Assembly: GCF_003710255.1 (NCBI RefSeq) | Contig: NZ_RHIB01000002.1 | Coordinates: forward strand, 742,435 to 806,434 | Direction of reading: 5' to 3' | Length of the DNA: 64,000 nt | From: Alteribacter keqinensis | GTDB lineage: Bacteria; Bacillota; Bacilli; Bacillales; Salisediminibacteriaceae | Shown here: positions 44,906-55,213 of the stretch, in pieces | Numbering within the stretch: position 1 is the first letter of the stretch | Layout: each line of letters begins with the position of its first letter | The notes under the pieces: model-generated | The model's database searches: none | What the model was told of the DNA's origin: nothing | The model's input: only the letters and a program-made list of their open reading frames with translations | Made by a program: the position numbers and the translations under genes

Positions 44906-46810
44906 TCAGGATTCAGCTTTATTTGATGCGTGCACTTTTTTTAACCGGCCCTGCTCCATGTAAACAAGCAGAACAGAGACATCGGCCGGTGTCACACCCG
45001 ATACCCGGGATGCCTGGGCCATCGTAAGTGGACGTACTTCTGAAAGCTTTTGTCTCGCTTCCATGGCCAGTCCGCTGATGGACATATAGTCAAGGTCCAC
45101 TGGAAGTTTCTTTGTTTCCATCTTCTTAAGACGCTGAACCTGCTCAAGCTGCTTGGCAATATACCCTTGGTACTTCAGCTGAATCTCCACCTGCTCCTGC
45201 ACGTCTTCGTCCAGTTCTTTCTGTGGCGGTGTCAGCTGTGCTACATGGCTGTAGTTCACTTCCGGTCTTTTTAAAAGAACCGTTGCATTCATGGCATCTT
45301 TTAATGGCGAAGAAGGAATCGATTCAAGGAGAGCCTGTGCTTCATCGGAAACTTTAATAGTAGTTTTTTCAAGTCGTTTAATCTCGCCGGCAATCGCTTG
45401 TTTCTTCTCTTCAAAACGGGCAAATCGCTCGTCTGAGATCAAGCCAATCTCGTGTCCGCGCTCTGTGAGGCGGAGGTCGGCGTTGTCATGTCTCAACAGT
45501 AGACGGTATTCAGCCCGGGAAGTGAGCAGCCTGTACGGCTCGTTTGTCCCTTTTGTCACGAGGTCATCAATTAAAACGCCGATATACGCATCAGATCTAT
45601 CCAGAATTAATGGCTCTTTGTCCTGGACTTTAAGTGCAGCGTTGATCCCGGCCATGAGGCCCTGCCCGGCTGCTTCTTCGTATCCACTCGTGCCGTTAAT
45701 CTGACCTGCTGTAAATAAAGAGTCGATTTTTTTCGTTTCAAGTGACGGCCATAGCTGGGTTGGTACCATGGCATCATACTCAATTGCATAGCCCGGCCGC
45801 ATCATCCGAACCTCTTCAAGACCTGGAATGGTCTTAAGCATGTTCAGCTGGATATCTTCGGGCAGACTCGTTGAAAGCCCCTGTACATAAACTTCTGACG
45901 TATTTCTTCCTTCCGGTTCCAGGAAGATCTGGTGACGGGGTTTATCGCTGAAACGGACAATTTTATCTTCAATTGACGGACAGTATCTTGGTCCTGTCCC
46001 TTCGATCATACCTGAATACATTGGTGAACGCTGAAGATTGCTGTTAATAATTTCGTGCGTCTCATCATTTGTATAAGTAAGCCAGCACGGAAGCTGGTCC
46101 GTTATATATTTAGTCGTTTCATATGAAAATGCTCGTGGAACATCGTCCCCCGGCTGAATTTCCGTTTTTGAATAGTCGATCGTCTGGCTGTTTACACGAG
46201 GCGGTGTTCCGGTCTTAAAGCGGACCATCTCAAAGCCGAGATCTTTCAGGTTATGGCTCAGGTTTACCGACGGCTGCATGTTGTTCGGTCCGCTGTCGTA
46301 TGCGAGGTCACCTAAAATGACTTTCCCCCGAAGGTATGTTCCCGTAGTAACAACAACCGCTTTCGAACGGTACTCGGCACCTGTCTGGGTCACAACACCT
46401 TTACAAACTCCGTCTTCAATAATAAGCTCTTCGACCATCCCCTGCCGCAATAACAGGTTCGGTGTTTCCTCAATGGTCTTTTTCATTTCATGCTGATACA
46501 AAAATTTGTCTGCCTGCGCACGCAGTGCACGTACTGCAGGCCCTTTACCTGTGTTCAGCATCCGCATTTGAATATGGGTTTTGTCGATATTACGGCCCAT
46601 TTCGCCGCCCAGTGCATCGATCTCCCGTACGACGATTCCCTTTGCAGGCCCCCCAACTGAGGGGTTACAAGGCATGTAGGCAACAGCATCCAGGTTAAGG
46701 GTCAGCATAAGCGTGTTTGCGCCCATGCGGGCAGAAGCAAGCCCTGCCTCCACCCCTGCATGACCTGCACCGATGACAATGACATCATATTCTCCACCTT
46801 GATAATTCAT
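44906..46810 (-). CDS. mnmG: tRNA-modifying FAD protein MnmG (GidA)
   Basis: 634 residues. FAD loop G-A-G-H-A-G-V-E-A at about 14-22, catalytic-cysteine motif [12 protein letters not shown], and the second [18 protein letters not shown]-terminal helical domain with I-S-G-L and S-R-V-S-G-V. Works with MnmE to add carboxymethylaminomethyl to U34 of certain tRNAs. Confidence 0.98.
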   Translation of the reverse strand: MNYQGGEYDVIVIGAGHAGVEAGLASARMGANTLMLTLNLDAVAYMPCNPSVGGPAKGIVVREIDALGGEMGRNIDKTHIQMRMLNTGKGPAVRALRAQADKFLYQHEMKKTIEETPNLLLRQGMVEELIIEDGVCKGVVTQTGAEYRSKAVVVTTGTYLRGKVILGDLAYDSGPNNMQPSVNLSHNLKDLGFEMVRFKTGTPPRVNSQTIDYSKTEIQPGDDVPRAFSYETTKYITDQLPCWLTYTNDETHEIINSNLQRSPMYSGMIEGTGPRYCPSIEDKIVRFSDKPRHQIFLEPEGRNTSEVYVQGLSTSLPEDIQLNMLKTIPGLEEVRMMRPGYAIEYDAMVPTQLWPSLETKKIDSLFTAGQINGTSGYEEAAGQGLMAGINAALKVQDKEPLILDRSDAYIGVLIDDLVTKGTNEPYRLLTSRAEYRLLLRHDNADLRLTERGHEIGLISDERFARFEEKKQAIAGEIKRLEKTTIKVSDEAQALLESIPSSPLKDAMNATVLLKRPEVNYSHVAQLTPPQKELDEDVQEQVEIQLKYQGYIAKQLEQVQRLKKMETKKLPVDLDYMSISGLAMEARQKLSEVRPLTMAQASRVSGVTPADVSVLLVYMEQGRLKKVHASNKAES

Positions 46811-46850
46811 TGGGATTTACCTCCTTAATCAAACTTTCGTACACGTACAT

Positions 46851-48227
46851 TTATTTTCCTAAACAGAACTGGGAGAACAATTGATCAATCAAGCTTTCAT
46901 TCACGCTGTCACCAATCACTTCACCAAGCAGTTCCCATGCTTTTGTAATATCGATTTGAACCATATCTACCGGCATACCTGCATCTACAGATGACAGGGC
47001 ATCGTCAATCGTCCTGCTCGCCTGATTTAACAGAGCGATGTGACGGGAGTTCGACACGTATGTCATATCACCTGAATCAAGGTCTCCTTCAAAAAAGAGC
47101 TCCTTGATTGCTTCTTCAAGCTCATCAATGCCTTCATCTTTCAAAAGGGAGGTTGTAAGAACGGTGCGGCTCCCTGCCAGTTCCCTCACCCGTTCCATAT
47201 CAAGCTTTGACTCAAGATCCGTCTTGTTAACGATGATGATTGAGTCCCTGCCTTCACTGATTGTGAGGAGCTTCTCGTCTTCTTCCGTGAGCGATTCATT
47301 ATTGTTCAGGACCAAAAGAACGAGTTCGGCTTCACTTACAAGCTTCCTTGATCTTTCAACTCCGATTTTCTCTACTACATCTTCTGTTTCCCTGATTCCT
47401 GCAGTATCAAGCAGGCGAAGAGGCACGCCGCGAACATTCACATATTCCTCAATAACGTCACGCGTCGTTCCGGGGATATCAGTTACAATCGCTTTGTTTT
47501 CATGAACAAGACTGTTTAACAAAGATGACTTCCCTACGTTTGGCCTGCCGATAATAACCGTGGACAGACCTTCACGAAGAATTTTTCCCTGCTGGGCGGT
47601 CTGCAGTAAATAATTGATCTCATCTCTTACATACCCTGCTTTCTCCTTTAAGATATCCAGAGTCATCTCTTCTGCGTCGTATTCGGGATAATCAATGTTC
47701 ACTTCTACATGAGCAACCGTTTCTAAAAGTTCCTGTCTGAGCTTTTGAATCCTGCTCGACAACCGTCCCTCTACCTGACTCATGGCCACATTCATGGCAC
47801 GGTCCGTTTTCGCACGGATCAAGTCCATGACTCCTTCTGCCTGAGACAAGTCTATGCGGCCGTTTAGAAAGGCACGCTTTGTAAACTCACCAGGCTCTGC
47901 AAGTCTCGCTCCTTCATTTAAAGCCATCTGCAAAACACGGTTTACAGAAACAAGTCCCCCGTGACAGTTAATCTCAACCAGGTTTTCTTTTGTGAAAGTC
48001 CTCGGCGCATGCATCACACTGATCATAACTTCCTCGATTGTTTCTTCTGTTTTCGGATCAACAATATGTCCGTAGTTAATGGTATGGGTGTCTGCTTCAG
48101 TGAGGGTACGTCTCCCTTTATACAGGCGGTCTGCAATGGCGATCGCATCATCTCCGCTGATTCTTACAATCCCGATCGCTCCTTCTCCCATCGGTGTTGA
48201 AATCGCTGCGATTGTATCCAGTTCCAT
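46851..48227 (-). CDS. mnmE: tRNA-modification GTPase MnmE (TrmE/ThdF)
   Basis: 458 residues. N-terminal tetrahydrofolate domain ([20 protein letters not shown]), then helical and G domain with [25 protein letters not shown] and N-K-T-D, and the C-terminal C-L-G-K with catalytic Cys. Partner of MnmG, 40 bases upstream. Confidence 0.98.
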   Translation of the reverse strand: MELDTIAAISTPMGEGAIGIVRISGDDAIAIADRLYKGRRTLTEADTHTINYGHIVDPKTEETIEEVMISVMHAPRTFTKENLVEINCHGGLVSVNRVLQMALNEGARLAEPGEFTKRAFLNGRIDLSQAEGVMDLIRAKTDRAMNVAMSQVEGRLSSRIQKLRQELLETVAHVEVNIDYPEYDAEEMTLDILKEKAGYVRDEINYLLQTAQQGKILREGLSTVIIGRPNVGKSSLLNSLVHENKAIVTDIPGTTRDVIEEYVNVRGVPLRLLDTAGIRETEDVVEKIGVERSRKLVSEAELVLLVLNNNESLTEEDEKLLTISEGRDSIIIVNKTDLESKLDMERVRELAGSRTVLTTSLLKDEGIDELEEAIKELFFEGDLDSGDMTYVSNSRHIALLNQASRTIDDALSSVDAGMPVDMVQIDITKAWELLGEVIGDSVNESLIDQLFSQFCLGK

Positions 48228-48397
48228 TCCCCTTCACCTCTCTTTCGCTTCATTCATTTATTCGATCATTTATTGTTAATGGGGTAAATAAAAAACTGTA
48301 TCCAAAATATTAGAATACCACAATAGCCTTTTTAACAAAAGGACAATAAAGGAAACTGAAGTGCTGTCCGGGCAGCAGGTAAATGAAAAAGATGTTT

Positions 48398-48489
48398 TTA
48401 TCCACAGTATCCCTTATCAGCTTGGACGAAAATAAGTCAATATAACCGTTTCCACATGTGGGTAACTGTCCTTCGCTCCGCTATCCACA
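48398..48489. promoter_or_regulatory. DnaA-box cluster between mnmE and jag
   Basis: TTATCCACA at 48398-48406 (exact), GTTTCCACA at 48448-48456, TGTGGGTAA at 48457-48465 and CTATCCACA at 48481-48489. As I recall, B. subtilis has a DnaA-binding cluster in the jag-thdF (mnmE) gap. Confidence 0.6.
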
Positions 48490-48590
48490 TTTTTAGATTT
48501 TGCGATACAAAATCAAGGGCGTTAAAGCAAAAATGGATCCAGGTGGAGAGGGTTTCTTCGAATAAGGATTCAGGAAGAATTGGTTAAGGA

Positions 48591-48690
48591 GAACTTCAGC
48601 CTGTTTATGCAGACTTTCGGTGATATTATGAGGAACTTCGGTCCGTTTTTGCAGACTTCAGAAGCATTTTTGCAGAACTTTCGGCGATTT
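48591..48690. repeat. degenerate ~42-bp tandem repeat
   Basis: Units start GAACTTC at 48591 and 48633, each followed by GTTT-TGCAGACTT. A third partial unit has TTTTTGCAGAACTTTCGGCG at about 48666. Confidence 0.6.
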
Positions 48691-48768
48691 AAAGAGAATT
48701 AGTCATATTACGACAAATTGCGCATCCACCCGACCTATAAAGGGTGTCTCAAAAGGTCACAGTAGATT

Positions 48769-48832
48769 GGCAATGACTCCGCTCATTGCCTCGATATTGA
48801 CCCAAAAGGTAAAAATCAACCTTTTGGGTCAA
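48769..48832. repeat. two adjacent hairpins
   Basis: GGCAATGA/TCATTGCC at 48769-48790, then a 14-bp perfect stem TTGACCCAAAAGGT/ACCTTTTGGGTCAA at 48797-48832. The preceding GGGTGTCTCAAAAGGTCA resembles ends of some insertion sequences. Possible mini-element. Confidence 0.5.
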
Positions 48833-48843
48833 CATCAATAAAA

Positions 48844-48871
48844 AAACCCGCTGCACACATGCAGCGGGTTT
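48844..48871 (-). terminator. jag operon terminator
   Basis: AAACCCGCTGCA and TGCAGCGGGTTT pair around CACA, with T residues on the minus-strand side. Confidence 0.9.
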
Positions 48872-48905
48872 CCGTTTAAAAGTGAATTCTCAGGTGACTG
48901 GTTGA

Positions 48906-49523
48906 TTATTTAGGTGTAACAACGATACGGCGGTTCGGCTCTTTTCCATCCGAATACGTGCCTACGCCCTTTACATTCTGAAGCGTCGTATGAATGATCT
49001 TTCTCTCAAGGGCGTTCATTGGCTCAAGACGGACCTCCTGCCCGGTCCTTAATGCCTTGTCTCCGAGACGGAGTGCGAGCTTCTCAAGAGATTCCCTGCG
49101 GCGCTCACGGTATCCTTCTGCATCAAGTACGATTCTTAAATACTGCTCTGAATTTTTGTTCGCTACAAGATTAACAAGATACTGAAGAGAATCGAGCGTC
49201 TGGCCTCTTTTCCCGATGAGGATCCCGATTTCCTCCCCTTCAATATTAAAGGAGACCGTATCCTTGTTCACTTCGTGGGAAACACTTGCCGTAACTCCCA
49301 TCTTATCGATGGTTTCACGCAAAAACGTCAGGGCTTCTTTTAACGGATCCGGCTTCACAGCTGCTTCAACAACAGCTGGTTTGCCTCCGATGATGCCTAA
49401 AAAACCCTTTTGAGCTTCTTCAATAATACGAATATCAGCCTGTTCGCGGCTTACCCCTAGCTTTTCAATGGCCAGCTCGATCGCTTCATCAACAGTTTTA
49501 CCTGAAACAGTCACTTTTTTCAC
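48906..49523 (-). CDS. jag: RNA-binding protein Jag/KhpB
   Basis: 205 residues. Jag-N domain M-K-K-V-T-V-S-G-K-T-V-D-E-A-I-E-L-A, KH domain with L-I-G-K-R-G-Q-T-L-D, and R3H with R-R-E-S-L...E-R-K-I-I-H and the end G-K-E-P-N-R-R-I-V-V. It binds RNA, probably with KhpA, and is linked to division and sporulation. It overlaps yidC by one base. Confidence 0.97.
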   Translation of the reverse strand: MKKVTVSGKTVDEAIELAIEKLGVSREQADIRIIEEAQKGFLGIIGGKPAVVEAAVKPDPLKEALTFLRETIDKMGVTASVSHEVNKDTVSFNIEGEEIGILIGKRGQTLDSLQYLVNLVANKNSEQYLRIVLDAEGYRERRRESLEKLALRLGDKALRTGQEVRLEPMNALERKIIHTTLQNVKGVGTYSDGKEPNRRIVVTPK

Positions 49524-50326
49524 TATTTCTTCGCTCCCCCTGTGTTCGGCTCAGCATTCTTATCTTTTCCAACATTCGGACCTGTAATGAAATATGTCTG
49601 AACAATCATAAAGATGTTACCGATAACCCAGTAAAGGGCAAGTGCAGCCGGGAAAAACGCGGCGAATGCCATGATCATGACCGGCATGATATACATAAGC
49701 ATTTTCATTTGCGGGTTGTCTGTTACCATCATCATCTTCTGCTGAATAAATGTTGTTGCACCCGCAATCAGCGGAAGGATGAAATACGGATCTGCCATAC
49801 CAAGTTCAAACCACAGGAACTGCTGAGGATCACCTGTATAGGAAGGGTCGACTCCCGGGTTAATCTGAGGTGTACGCATGATCGCGTGGTAAAAGGCAAT
49901 CAGAATCGGCATTTGAATCAGAATCGGGAAACACCCTGCAAGTGGGTTTACTCCATGTTTCTGGAACAACTGCATCATTTCCTGCTGCAATTTCTGTTGC
50001 GTCTGCTGATCTTTTGCACTGTATTTTTCACGAAGAGCTGCCATATCAGGCTGAAGTGCCTGCATTGCCTTCGTACTCTTCGTCTGCTTGATCATAAGCG
50101 GTAAAATAAGTATACGAAGTAAAATCGTTACGATAATAATCGCAAAACCATAGCTGTTTCCTAATGCTTCAGCAATCGTAATCATCAACCAGGACAAAGG
50201 ATAAACAAAATAGCTGTCCCAGATGCCGCCGTTTGTACTGTTGATCGGCTCATTAATGTTAAAACAGCCCGTCATAATGACCATTAAAAAGAGTAAGACT
50301 GACACTAATCCAAATTTTCTTAACAC
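49523..50326 (-). CDS. yidC: membrane protein insertase YidC (SpoIIIJ type)
   Basis: 267 residues. Lipoprotein signal with M-T-G-C lipobox (Cys21). Five membrane helices with the hydrophilic groove near [11 protein letters not shown] (the conserved Arg), plus the long Q-Q-K-L-Q-Q-E cytoplasmic loop. It inserts membrane proteins with or without SecYEG. Position next to jag matches spoIIIJ. Confidence 0.97.
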   Translation of the reverse strand: MLRKFGLVSVLLFLMVIMTGCFNINEPINSTNGGIWDSYFVYPLSWLMITIAEALGNSYGFAIIIVTILLRILILPLMIKQTKSTKAMQALQPDMAALREKYSAKDQQTQQKLQQEMMQLFQKHGVNPLAGCFPILIQMPILIAFYHAIMRTPQINPGVDPSYTGDPQQFLWFELGMADPYFILPLIAGATTFIQQKMMMVTDNPQMKMLMYIMPVMIMAFAAFFPAALALYWVIGNIFMIVQTYFITGPNVGKDKNAEPNTGGAKK

Positions 50327-50376
50327 GATGGATCCTCCCTTGCTTTCATTGAAGCATAAAAATATCTATATCATTA

Positions 50377-50610
50377 TCACACGGATGATTTGTCTTTTTT
50401 TTCAGGAACGGGTTCAATCCCTCCTGGATGAAAGGGTTGACATTTCACTATTCTTTTAACCGTCAGCCATGTCCCTTTTAGCGCCCCAAACCGTTGATAC
50501 GCTTCAATTCCGTATTGGGAACATGTTGGATAAAATCGGCAGGTGGGCGGTGTAAACCGGGAAATGTACTTCTGGTAAAATCGGATCAGGCCAATAAACA
50601 GCCATTTCAT
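50377..50610 (-). CDS. yidD: membrane protein insertion efficiency factor YidD
   Basis: 77 residues. [12 protein letters not shown] and K-C-Q-P-F-H-P-G-G, the two cysteine-containing blocks that define the family, after a short amphipathic helix I-R-F-Y-Q-K-Y-I-S. It lies between yidC and rnpA. Confidence 0.95.
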   Translation of the reverse strand: MKWLFIGLIRFYQKYISRFTPPTCRFYPTCSQYGIEAYQRFGALKGTWLTVKRIVKCQPFHPGGIEPVPEKKDKSSV

Positions 50611-50621
50611 ATTTCATGACC

Positions 50622-50984
50622 TCACTTCACGCTTCTGCCGCCTGCGGGTTTAATAATCTTTCCACGCTTCAGGACATGAAGCAGGCTTTTACGGACTTCA
50701 TGAAAATTCATTTCTGCTGTCGGCTTTCTGGCGATAATCACATAATCCTGCTGCTTTTTCATCTGCGGTTCAACTTCACGGATCACTTCACGAATCAGAC
50801 GTTTCACTCTGTTTCTCGTTACCGCATTGCCTACTTTTTTGCTCACAGACAGCCCGACACGAAAATGGTCATTTTCCTGTGTCTTTTTCTGATAAACAAC
50901 AAACTGGCGGTTGGCTACAGAGAAGCCGCCTTTGAAAACGAGTTGAAAGTCCTGATTTTTTTTCAGCCGATAGCGCTTTTTCAT
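50622..50984 (-). CDS. rnpA: ribonuclease P protein component
   Basis: The start is the ATG at 50984 (M-K-K-R-Y-R-L-K-K) with AAGGTGG upstream. 120 residues. The RNR motif [15 protein letters not shown] and N-R-Q-F-V-V-Y near the cleft are present. It is the protein subunit that helps the RNA trim tRNA 5-prime ends. Confidence 0.97.
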   Translation of the reverse strand: MKKRYRLKKNQDFQLVFKGGFSVANRQFVVYQKKTQENDHFRVGLSVSKKVGNAVTRNRVKRLIREVIREVEPQMKKQQDYVIIARKPTAEMNFHEVRKSLLHVLKRGKIIKPAGGRSVK

Positions 50985-51222
50985 GGGGATGTCCACCTTT
51001 GTTCAGCCGGGCATTTTAATTTTAACTTGAAAAGAGCCCGAATGACACTCAAATTTCATTATATCTAATGCACGCATGAAAAACCAGACAACGTAAGGCC
51101 GGGTTTTAATCAGGTGCACACATGAAAGATGGGAACAAAGAGCGTTCAGCCCCATTGTTCCCCTCATTACCGACCACACTGATGTCATTGATCCCCCGTC
51201 GCTAACTCGATAAGGAAAAAAA

Positions 51223-51244
51223 GACCACTGAGCGGTCAGTGGCC
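51223..51244 (-). terminator. rpmH terminator
   Basis: GACCACTGA and TCAGTGGCC pair with one wobble around GCGG, with TTTTTT on the minus-strand side. It sits between rpmH and rnpA. Confidence 0.8.
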
Positions 51245-51248
51245 TTTT

Positions 51249-51386
51249 TTAAGCAGATAGTACTTTTCTTCCTTTACGGCGACGATTCGCCAATACTCTA
51301 CGGCCGTTTTTCGTACTCATGCGATTACGAAAACCGTGTACTTTTTTACGCTTACGGTTGTTGGGATTGAAAGTTGGTTTACCCAT
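51249..51386 (-). CDS. rpmH: ribosomal protein bL34
   Basis: 45 residues: [20 protein letters not shown] followed by [10 protein letters not shown] and the end R-K-G-R-K-V-L-S-A. Highly basic, one residue longer than the usual 44. AGGAGG lies upstream of the ATG. It marks the left border of oriC, as in Bacillus. Confidence 0.98.
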   Translation of the reverse strand: MGKPTFNPNNRKRKKVHGFRNRMSTKNGRRVLANRRRKGRKVLSA

Positions 51387-51994
51387 CTATTTACACCTCC
51401 TGGGAAATATCCATATAAACAGTCTTGTAAAGTATAAAAATTCCCGGGCTGAATGTCAAGGTTATTTCCTGAACAGAATCTTCCTTTTTAAAAAACAGTT
51501 CATTTTCCCCTGGGATCCAGTCAAATTTCTTTCTCCTGAATTTTTTATACTCCATTGATCTTTATTAAACGCTTTTCGTAAAGGTTATTGCTCTTATAAA
51601 GGTACATTCTGCTACAGGCGGACGCTTTCCGTGGGCATAACTTCAGTCGCCGAGAGAAAGAAGAGGACACTCAAAATGAAGTCCATTTTCTTAAAACAGG
51701 CTCTTAAAGTTAGATGTTGTTTTGCGCTCATTGCACGTTCTGCGGGCGGCTCGATCCTCAGTCCCTTGCGCTTCCGGGGTCTCCCGGAACTCGCTTTTCC
51801 CCCAGGAGTTTCGCGCATTCACTCCAATCAACGCCTTTTCTAAAAAATGTCGTTGCAGCCTCCCCACACTTTTCATCCCCTTGTATGACCCTTGCGGATC
51901 GCCAATCATCCACATTAAAGAAAGCAGAAATCAACACCGCTTTAAACGCAAAGTCTTTCAAGAGTTCTTTTAATAAATGCATTGTACAGTACGG
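51387..51994. other. left part of the rpmH-dnaA gap with repeat copies
   Basis: Holds the rpmH promoter region (first 150 bases) and GC-rich repeat material at 51603-51835. No gene was seen. Confidence 0.5.
51603..51835. repeat. GC-rich dispersed repeat, copies 4 (partial) and 5
   Basis: 51603-51655 holds the partial block AGGCGGACGCTTTCCGTGGGC. 51712-51835 is a fuller copy with GCACGTTCTGCGGGCGGC, CCGGGGTCTCCCGGAACTCGC, AGGAGTTTCGCGCATTC and CAATCAACGCC. Close to the right half of copy 2. Confidence 0.7.
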
Positions 51995-52007
51995 GCAAAA
52001 AATATGC

Positions 52008-52323
52008 TGTGGACAACTTTCTACATTATTTTCGTTTTCCACACAGGCCTTTCGACAAGTTTTACACATGATCTTGTGTTGTGGAAAAAAGAAAAACACA
52101 ACCCGTGGAACTTTGTGGATAACTCGCGAAACTTATTGAGAGCGTTCTTCTTTTTTGATAATATATTCTTGTTTTTTCAGTGGAGAACCTGTGTTAAAAT
52201 GATAACTATCCACAGCTGTGTACAACTTTGTGGATAGTTATACACGGCATCTTGATTGTTTTATCCACACAGGTGTGCACAACGTGTATTTCTGAGTTTC
52301 TACTATAATACTGTTTTTCCACA
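52008..52323. promoter_or_regulatory. oriC: oriC, DnaA-box cluster upstream of dnaA
   Basis: DnaA boxes or near-boxes: TGTGGACAA 52008, TTTTCCACA 52035, TGTGGAAAA 52080, TGTGGATAA 52114 (exact), CTATCCACA 52206, TGTGGATAG 52229, TTATCCACA 52261 (exact) and TTTTCCACA 52315. This is the incA/incB-type region that also carries the dnaA promoter and autoregulation. Confidence 0.9.
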
Positions 52324-52451
52324 TTGTATACCCATTAATATATATTCAACATTATTTCTAGCGTTATACAATTGTTATACAAGCTGACTTTCTAATAAAG
52401 TGGTCGGCTCATCTGTTGTGGAACAGAATGTAAGTTGAAGGAGGTAGACGG

Positions 52452-53807
52452 TTGGAGAATTTAAGTGATCTTTGGGAACAGGCCCTCAAAAATATTGAAG
52501 AGAAAGTCAGCAAACCGAGCTTTGAAACGTGGCTTAAATCAACAAAAGCTGAAGCCATTGACCAGGATACAATGACAATAGTGGCACCAAATGAGTTTGC
52601 CAGGGACTGGCTTGAAAACCGGTATTCCGGATTGATCTCAGAAACACTGCAGGAATTGACAGGAGCAGAGCTTCATGTCCGTTTTGTAATTCCAAAAGAC
52701 GAGCAGGAAGAAAATCTGGATCTGATAGAGAAGATGAAGCAGCCGAAAAAACCTGCTGTGAAAGATGATAATGAAACACCAAAGCATATGCTGAATCCTA
52801 AATATACTTTCGATACATTTGTCATCGGCAGCGGCAACCGCTTTGCACACGCTGCCTCCCTTGCAGTGGCGGAAGCTCCGGCCAAAGCTTATAACCCACT
52901 TTTCATTTATGGTGGGGTCGGACTCGGGAAAACCCACTTAATGCATGCGATCGGCCATTATGTAATTGATCATAATCCTGATGCAAAGGTGGTTTATTTA
53001 AGTTCGGAAAAATTTACAAACGAATTTATTAATTCCATCCGTGATAATAAAGCCGTCAACTTCCGCAATAAATATCGAAATGTGGACGTGCTTTTAATAG
53101 ATGATATTCAGTTCCTTGCAGGAAAAGAACAGACTCAAGAGGAGTTTTTCCATACATTCAATGCACTGCACGAGGAACGGAAGCAGATTGTTATTTCCAG
53201 TGACAGGCCCCCAAAAGAAATTCCGACACTCGAAGACAGACTTCGTTCGCGATTTGAGTGGGGGCTGATTACAGATATCACGCCACCGGATCTGGAGACC
53301 AGGATTGCCATACTTCGTAAAAAAGCGAAAGCGGAAAATCTTGATATTCCTAATGAAGTCATGCTTTATATTGCCAATCAAATTGATACGAACATCCGTG
53401 AACTTGAAGGGGCACTAATCCGTGTTGTTGCCTATTCTTCCCTTATTAACCAGGACATGAATGCCGATCTTGCAGCTGTTGCATTAAAGGATATTATTCC
53501 GAACTCCAAGCCAAAAACAATTACTATTACAGATGTGCAGCGTGCAGTAGCAGAAAACTTCAACGTGCGTGTAGAAGAAATGAAAGCGAAAAAACGTACA
53601 AAGACTGTCGCATTTCCAAGACAGATCGCCATGTATCTCTCAAGAGAACTGACGGATAATTCACTGCCGAAAATCGGCGGGGAATTCGGAGGACGTGATC
53701 ACACAACTGTCATTCACGCACACGAAAAAATCTCAAGGCTTCTGACGAGTGATCAGGAACTGCAAAAGCAGGTGCAAAACATTACTGATCAACTAAAATC
53801 AGGCTGA
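52452..53807 (+). CDS. dnaA: chromosomal replication initiator DnaA
   Basis: 451 residues. It starts with TTG (as in B. subtilis) after GAAGGAGGTAG. Domain I W-E-Q-A-L; Walker [10 protein letters not shown] (about 154-162), Walker [11 protein letters not shown], and domain IV with [12 protein letters not shown] that reads the DnaA box. It unwinds oriC and loads the helicase. DnaA boxes on both sides fit self-regulation. Confidence 0.99.
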   Translation: MENLSDLWEQALKNIEEKVSKPSFETWLKSTKAEAIDQDTMTIVAPNEFARDWLENRYSGLISETLQELTGAELHVRFVIPKDEQEENLDLIEKMKQPKKPAVKDDNETPKHMLNPKYTFDTFVIGSGNRFAHAASLAVAEAPAKAYNPLFIYGGVGLGKTHLMHAIGHYVIDHNPDAKVVYLSSEKFTNEFINSIRDNKAVNFRNKYRNVDVLLIDDIQFLAGKEQTQEEFFHTFNALHEERKQIVISSDRPPKEIPTLEDRLRSRFEWGLITDITPPDLETRIAILRKKAKAENLDIPNEVMLYIANQIDTNIRELEGALIRVVAYSSLINQDMNADLAAVALKDIIPNSKPKTITITDVQRAVAENFNVRVEEMKAKKRTKTVAFPRQIAMYLSRELTDNSLPKIGGEFGGRDHTTVIHAHEKISRLLTSDQELQKQVQNITDQLKSG

Positions 53808-53823
53808 TTGCTTCTGTGCACAG

Positions 53824-53975
53824 TGTGAATAACCGGTACAGGTTTATCAACAGCTTGTCCACAAGTGGATAACTTGTCCCTTCTGGGTTTTTTCTCACTT
53901 ATCCACATTTACACAGCGCCTATTACGATTACTACGTTCTTTTATTCTTAAAAATAAATAATAAAACCGACTGAG
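53824..53975. promoter_or_regulatory. oriC: oriC, DnaA boxes and unwinding region between dnaA and dnaN
   Basis: Boxes: TGTGAATAA 53824, TTATCAACA 53844, TTGTCCACA 53855, AGTGGATAA 53864 and TTATCCACA 53899 (exact). After a short GC patch come ATTACGATTACTACG (DnaA-trio-like) and the AT-rich stretch 53940-53975, the expected melting site. Confidence 0.9.
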
Positions 53976-54015
53976 ATAAATAAAGATTCAACCGAAATGA
54001 AAAGAGGGGAAAACC

Positions 54016-55158
54016 ATGAAATTTACTATTCAACGGGAACAATTTGTGCAAAGCGTACAACACGTATCAAAAGCCATTTCATCGAGAACGACGATTCCAA
54101 TTCTTACAGGTATCAAAATTGATGCGTCAGAAGAAGGCGTCACACTGACAGGAAGTGACTCTGACATTTCTATTGAATGCTTTATTCCAAAAGAGGATGA
54201 AGAAAACGAATACGTGGAAATTGAGGAAGAAGGAAGCATTGTTCTTCAGGCAAAAGTATTCGCGGATATTGTAAAAAAACTTCCTGAAAACAAGATTGAA
54301 GTGACTGTGCAGGACCAGTTCGCAACAACACTGAAATCAGGTTCTTCGGTTTTTAACCTTAATGGACTCGATCCGGAAGAATATCCACGCCTTCCTCAAA
54401 TTGAAGAGGACAGTGTGTTTAAGCTGCCGACAGATCTCCTGAAAAATATCATTCGCCAGACTGGCTTTGCTGTTTCCACTGTAGAAACAAGACCGGTGCT
54501 CACAGGTGTTCACTGGAAGATTGAAGACGGAGAACTGATTTGTACATCAACAGACAGCCACCGTCTCGCAATGAGAAAAGCGAAAGTGGAGACCAATACT
54601 GATGATCTTGAATTTTCAAATGTGATTATCCCTGGGCGCAGCCTGGGTGAACTAAGTAAGATTCTCGACGACTCTGAAGAATGGATCGATATTATCGTCA
54701 CAGAAAATCAGATTTTGTTTAAAGCTGAGAACATCTTGTTCTTCTCACGGCTTCTTGACGGCAATTATCCCGCAACAGAGAACATGATTCCGACAACGTC
54801 TAAAACAGGACTGAAGCTGGATACTAAAGTTCTTCTTCAGGCGATCGAGCGTTCATTGCTTCTTTCAAGAGACGGTAAGAACAATGTCGTGAATCTGAAA
54901 ACAATGGATAACGGACAGATTGAGATTACTTCTGTAACTCCTGAAGTTGGAAAAGTAACGGAAGATCTGCAAGCGATTGAGCTTACTGGGGAAGAGCTCC
55001 GCATTTCCTTTAACGGGAAAAACCTCATCGATGCTCTGAAGGTTGTCGATTCTTCTGAAATACATGTAGATTTCACCGGGGCCATGAGTCCGTTTGTATT
55101 AAAACCTGTGGATCATGACTATACGCTGCACCTTTTTTCACCTGTAAGAACGTATTAA
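54016..55158 (+). CDS. dnaN: DNA polymerase III beta sliding clamp
   Basis: 380 residues; GAGGGG precedes the ATG. Three clamp repeats, starting M-K-F-T-I-Q-R-E-Q-F and ending H-L-F-S-P-V-R-T-Y. It encircles DNA and tethers polymerases. Acidic residues are frequent (E-E-D-E-E-N-E). It has its own terminator. Confidence 0.98.
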   Translation: MKFTIQREQFVQSVQHVSKAISSRTTIPILTGIKIDASEEGVTLTGSDSDISIECFIPKEDEENEYVEIEEEGSIVLQAKVFADIVKKLPENKIEVTVQDQFATTLKSGSSVFNLNGLDPEEYPRLPQIEEDSVFKLPTDLLKNIIRQTGFAVSTVETRPVLTGVHWKIEDGELICTSTDSHRLAMRKAKVETNTDDLEFSNVIIPGRSLGELSKILDDSEEWIDIIVTENQILFKAENILFFSRLLDGNYPATENMIPTTSKTGLKLDTKVLLQAIERSLLLSRDGKNNVVNLKTMDNGQIEITSVTPEVGKVTEDLQAIELTGEELRISFNGKNLIDALKVVDSSEIHVDFTGAMSPFVLKPVDHDYTLHLFSPVRTY

Positions 55159-55171
55159 TTCCAGAGGTAAT

Positions 55172-55213
55172 AAAGCTGTCGGATCGGGCTGTAGCCTGAC
55201 CCGGCAGCTTTTT
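55172..55213 (+). terminator. dnaN terminator
   Basis: AAAGCTGTCGG and CCGGCAGCTTT pair around an inner GGGCT/AGCC stem, followed by TT. Confidence 0.85.

Larger units (their letters stand above)
48228..48843. other. mnmE-jag intergenic region: DnaA boxes, tandem repeats, hairpins
   Basis: About 620 bases without a gene. It holds a DnaA-box group (48398-48489), a degenerate ~42-base tandem repeat (48591-48690) and two hairpins (48769-48832). Confidence 0.6.

Noticed and set aside
51003..51188. A minus frame between rnpA and rpmH
   Set aside because: No ribosome-binding site and no recognisable protein; likely part of the untranslated spacer.
51722..52139. Frames in the rpmH-dnaA gap
   Set aside because: They overlap a repeat and DnaA boxes in all frames, with no start signals.
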